A stretch of DNA of 64,000 nucleotides from Climacium dendroides (lineage: Eukaryota; Streptophyta; Bryopsida; Hypnales; Climaciaceae). A model generated the notes under the pieces. The model saw nothing but the letters and a program-made list of their open reading frames with translations, did no database searches and was not told where the DNA came from. Of the stretch, positions 61,223 to 64,000 are shown piece by piece; the first letter of the stretch is position 1, and each line of letters starts with the position of its first letter. Made by a program: the position numbers and the translations under genes. Location of the stretch: positions 38,443,213 through 38,507,212 of the forward strand of contig OX467084.1 in NCBI GenBank assembly GCA_950106755.1. Reading direction: 5' to 3'.

Positions 61223-62321
61223 TTATTCTGGTTCATATCATTCACTATTGCTACTACAATTATTCTTTTGGAACTCTCAATGAATTGCAAATGTGTGTAA
61301 AACTCATCAAAATCAAACTTCTATGCTTGGATTCAAGGAATTTGTTGAGATATAAATTTCAATATTTAAACACTATTTGACAGAGGAACTTACCTTGGGC
61401 AAGTCTTCAAGAGCTTTTGTCTCATGGTCAGGGTTAAGTAGGTCATAACCCATTTCATTATAAACTTCCATATATGAGAAATGCAATGTGTAAGTATAAT
61501 CGCTCCGTTTTGCAACTTCACTAAAGATGAGGGAGATGGCACGTGGAATGATACCACGATCAACATAGCGCTCGGTTTTTCCAGTGATGGTATAGGTCTT
61601 TCCTGAGCCTGTTTGCCCGTACGCAAAGATTGTACCATTGTACCCATCTAAAGACCCTACCACCACCTACACTGCCTCCATCCCGCATTCTTTGTTTACA
61701 CAACAAATATAGATAACAATATGAATGGAAGGATTGAATGCAAGCAATATTGTAACTTCTTTAGTTCAAGGGATTCTCATTAAGCCAAAAGTGAAACTCT
61801 TAAAAAAATATTCTTAATTGTATCTTATAATTTTCTCAAGTTTTTAAATGATCTCTCAAAAAATTAGACCTCAAGGACAAAGACATGCATGCAAATTGTA
61901 CTACACAATAGAATATTTTCATATAGAACTCATAGTCTCAAGCCTTTCTTGTATACACAAAAGAATAAGAACAAAAAGAGCCAAAAAAAGAACAATTATA
62001 TTAATCAAATGAGAGTTTTCTTTAAAGAGACAAAACTTAATATCATCAAAGGCAAATTTGATAAGGAATAGTTAGGGTATCTACCTTGTGAGCAACATTT
62101 TGAAATACTTCATCTTGCTTACTTTCCATATTGAAAATGCCACTAAACTTGAAAGTATAACGCTCTCGTTGATGATTCACTGTCCCCAAAGAAACTTGCC
62201 TAGGGATTGTCCATGTTACAAGACCTTCTTCTTGATTCAACTCAAATATGGATGCTTTTCCACTAGGAATTGGCCGAACCCGAAGGAAGATGTCAATCGT
62301 GCTCTCATATCTCGTCCCCAT
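49297..62321 (-). CDS. KIF6-like kinesin-9, ciliary/flagellar motor
   Basis: 860 residues from 16 exons: 62085-62321, 61394-61666, 60626-60690, 59949-60165, 59763-59813, 59547-59660, 59087-59182, 58815-58886, 58431-58563, 55572-55750, 54655-54971, 53817-53928, 53103-53246, 52902-52997, 51156-51444, 49297-49484. Phases close throughout. The motor domain is N-terminal: FLRVRP, P-loop GQTGSGKT (96-103), switch I SSRSH (219-223), switch II DLAGSE (249-254), YINLSLHYLEQ, HIPYRNSMVTSVLRDS, then neck NEEIDPNILIK. The middle has LQQRDNEIQILV, and coiled-coil ISINEAR-like and EIEHLNRLIEQ segments. The C-terminus has PLTGSAVADTDIIAFYKAR. Domain order and length match animal KIF6 (about 810). Kinesin-9 works in axonemes; among land plants it is expected only where sperm are flagellated. 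The donor after the 51-nt exon is GC rather than GT. Confidence 0.92.
50927..51095 (+). mobile_element. CACTA-like terminus with subterminal repeats, in kinesin intron 15
   Basis: CACTACAAAAAACA at 50927-50940 matches the plant CACTA end. It is followed by subterminal repeats (CACAATGACT...GTCATTTCTTGTC, twice in tandem, then inverted as GTCATTGTGGACAAG), the usual transposase-binding arrangement. The opposite end was not found. Confidence 0.5.
53651..53708. repeat. compound microsatellite
   Basis: Successive AT, AG, AAAT and AC short runs in the kinesin intron between exons 12 and 13. Confidence 0.6.
56241..56287 (-). other. unused or alternative 47-nt exon candidate in kinesin intron 9
   Basis: Bounded by acceptor TTGTTGTAG and donor GGG|GTTAGT. 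In the phase delivered by exon 9 it reads EFDGGAFPPYGRNAEG, which is protein-like. Including it shifts the frame, and the next exon then hits a stop after two codons, so it is left out of the main model. Confidence 0.35.
57150..57990. repeat. dispersed AT-rich repeat, copy B, in kinesin intron 9
   Basis: Same-orientation partner of 47600-48490. Landmarks include ATTTATGTCTACATGCAAAG, GATGTGAAAGTTATGGA, GCAAGGTTTATTTTA and AAAAAGGCCTTGGACCTG. It explains much of the 2.7-kb intron. Confidence 0.65.
60880..61125. mobile_element. 246-bp MITE with 56-bp TIRs in kinesin intron 2
   Basis: Left arm 60880-60935 begins TAGCATGCATTGTCACTACC and the right arm 61070-61125 is its inverted copy (reverse complement begins TAGCATGTATTGTCACTACC). 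Both arms run to GGAATATTTCACAT with about 85% identity. Weaker similarity extends about 10 bp further out on each side. No coding capacity. Confidence 0.8.
61153..61220. repeat. (AT)n microsatellite
   Basis: An essentially uninterrupted AT dinucleotide run of about 34 units, next to the MITE in kinesin intron 2. Confidence 0.95.
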
Positions 62322-63917
62322 TGTAGAAATTTTATAGAAATCTCAAATTTGATCAATAGATCAATAAAATTAATCAAGTGATAGATTGTAAACCTATGTA
62401 AATTAATTCTTCCTTCAAGAAGCCCACATTGCTCAAATATTAGCATGGGATCACAATTCTATAATCTGAATTGCATCAAAACGTCATAGTGATACAACAT
62501 GTCTTCACAAGTGCCAAGTTAACTTTGATCAATCCTATCATTTTTTCCTAAAATCTTAACCTAAGATACATTTAATGTATAATTGGCGTTAACTTTAAGC
62601 AAATCATTGAGAAGTAAGACATGTGTCATTCAACTCTCTTCTCTATTCTATGCACATATTATTTGTTGCATTTACAAATATTTTTCCCTATCGATATCTT
62701 TGTGCATTTGGGGGATTTTTTTTCACAACAAAATTAGGGTTTAGTACCCAACAGCACCTCATGGAAAAAAATGAAAATAATATTTTCTATGCTGTATCTG
62801 TCACTTTATTTTTGTCTTGGAATATAGAAATTATGGAGGGCAGTTGCACAGGATTTTTCCACCCAATGAGGGAAAACATCAAAACAAGGTTGAGAATAAA
62901 TTTTAAACAGTGTCGTGAGCTACCTTTCGTTGAAACAATTTCAACCAACAAATTAAAGGACCTAACTTTTTCAACCCAACCCCTTCTGCGACTCCTACAA
63001 TAACAACAACAATTAGACCACATGTTTTCTATCGGTGAAAGCAATGAGAATTATGAGATCCTAACCGTCCTCAAGGCGTTAAAGTGCTCCAGTTATATTC
63101 TTGTTTAATATCTGACGCAATTAAAATTTCAGAAACGGTCATTACATTAGTTATTCACAAGTTTGAAAATTATGGAATTGGTAAGATATAGATACAGGAA
63201 TACTAATAAAATCAGGAACATTTTCCATCCATTGCGATACACATATGATAGACACACACTTGATCCTTATTTTAAACTCTCGAGGATAATCGAGTTTTCA
63301 GGTTTAATAGAAGCTCCTTGTTGCCATGCTCATTAGAATTGCCCTGTTAAAAAAAACTGCCACTTTCAAGACAACTCAGATCAGTGCAATACCAATCTCA
63401 ATATTTAGAGCTTTGTGACTTCAATTATGTCACAATTTTGACGTTCTGAAACACGCCATACTTCAGCTTTGTTTCAGAACGACGTCAGCTACCAAAAATT
63501 AAAGTTTTCATGGAATTAGAATATTGATAGTAAAGTTATGCTGCATACTTCAGCTTTGTTCGTCTCTTCGGTGTCCAATTCGGCAGATTTAGACCTTCAT
63601 TTGCTTTTGATCAGTACGAGGTTCACGTATTAAACGTACACTCTACCAGACGTACATTCTGCCAACATTAATCCCATGGCATTGCGTTTGTACCCAGTTA
63701 GGGTGTGGCTTCACGCTTCAGTTCAAAGGAAATAGATATCGAAGACTGGTGGACTTGCAATTGCTCAGTAACTGCAGATATGAAAGTATATTGACAGTTT
63801 CCACGGAGAACAACGTCGAAGAAAAGTGATGCCTGGCATCTTATTATAACTCGATCTTTACACATCTAGCTGGTTTCCCAGTTCAGCTGTAGTTTCCATC
63901 TAGCTAGGTACTAGAAA
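62322..63917. other. kinesin upstream region and intergenic DNA
   Basis: Contains the kinesin promoter and leader. Composition becomes less AT-rich from about 63.4 kb, and a TTTCAGAACG element recurs at 63441 (inverted) and 63471. No supported ORF. Confidence 0.45.
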
Positions 63918-64000
63918 TCAGATGCTAGTCTTCGCTGGTGTGTTCTCGATCTTCCCCTGGAGCTTGCCAACGCCTGGCTTCACAGATCCCGCCTCGAGAG
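63918..64000 (-). CDS. 3' end of an unidentified gene, cut by the window edge
   Basis: The last 27 codons read GSVKPGVGKLQGKIENTPAK and end at a TGA at 63918-63920. The frame has balanced composition and GC-richer codons typical of the genes here, and it runs off the window open. Too short to assign. Confidence 0.4.
   Translation of the reverse strand, partial: LEAGSVKPGVGKLQGKIENTPAKTSI

Noticed and set aside
61120..61380. 86-codon ORF with an Ile-Tyr run
   Set aside because: Produced by the AT microsatellite inside a kinesin intron.
1..64000. Search by eye for tRNA, rRNA, CRISPR arrays and bacterial-type operons
   Set aside because: None recognised. Repeats here are minisatellites and transposon remnants, and gene structure is eukaryotic.

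Overview
This is nuclear DNA from a land plant. It holds split genes with GT-AG introns, plastid-envelope proteins, an L-type lectin receptor kinase, copia and MITE debris, and long AT-rich spacers. Two genes point away from flowering plants and towards a lineage with swimming sperm, most likely a bryophyte such as a moss (inference, not proven): a complete KIF6-type kinesin-9, a cilium/flagellum motor family, and a linker-histone-like protein with an Arg/His/Lys-rich tail resembling the H1-derived protamines known from liverwort sperm. I rebuilt the gene models by hand from splice sites and reading phase. The exon sums close in frame for every split gene described below.

Layout. 1-4.6 kb: AT-rich spacer with a 21-bp minisatellite. 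4.6-5.8 kb: F-box gene whose last codons follow a 10-T run. 6.6-7.4 kb: foldback transposon. 7.9-11.6 kb: a roughly 1.2-kb segment present twice, carrying membrane-protein-like gene fragments. 15.1-20.9 kb (-): 13-exon TOC64/OEP64 (amidase plus TPR) with all three amidase catalytic residues. 22.1-23.8 kb (+): intronless plastid sugar/H+ symporter, head-to-head with TOC64. 24.3-27.5 kb (-): 5-exon secreted aminoacylase-1-like metallopeptidase. 28.7-30.9 kb (-): intronless L-type lectin receptor kinase. 31.9-34.3 kb (-): decayed Ty1/copia element. 34.8-35.3 kb (+): H15-domain protamine-like gene alone in an AT-rich desert. 36.7-40.4 kb: two inverted MITE copies. 43.9-46.2 kb (+): 4-exon QRT3-like pectin-degrading protein behind a three-fold 300-bp tandem repeat. 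47.0-47.2 kb: 34-bp minisatellite. 49.3-62.3 kb (-): 16-exon KIF6-like kinesin with TE-rich introns. 63.9-64.0 kb (-): probable 3' end of another gene.

How the genes relate. TOC64 and the symporter are both predicted plastid-envelope proteins and share a 1.14-kb divergent promoter region. The protamine-like gene and the kinesin would both serve motile sperm, the first by packing DNA and the second in the axoneme. The lectin kinase, QRT3-like protein and aminoacylase act at or outside the cell surface and show no obvious linkage to one another. Three genes have roughly 300-bp tandem duplications in their 5' leader or first intron, which is a recurring local pattern.
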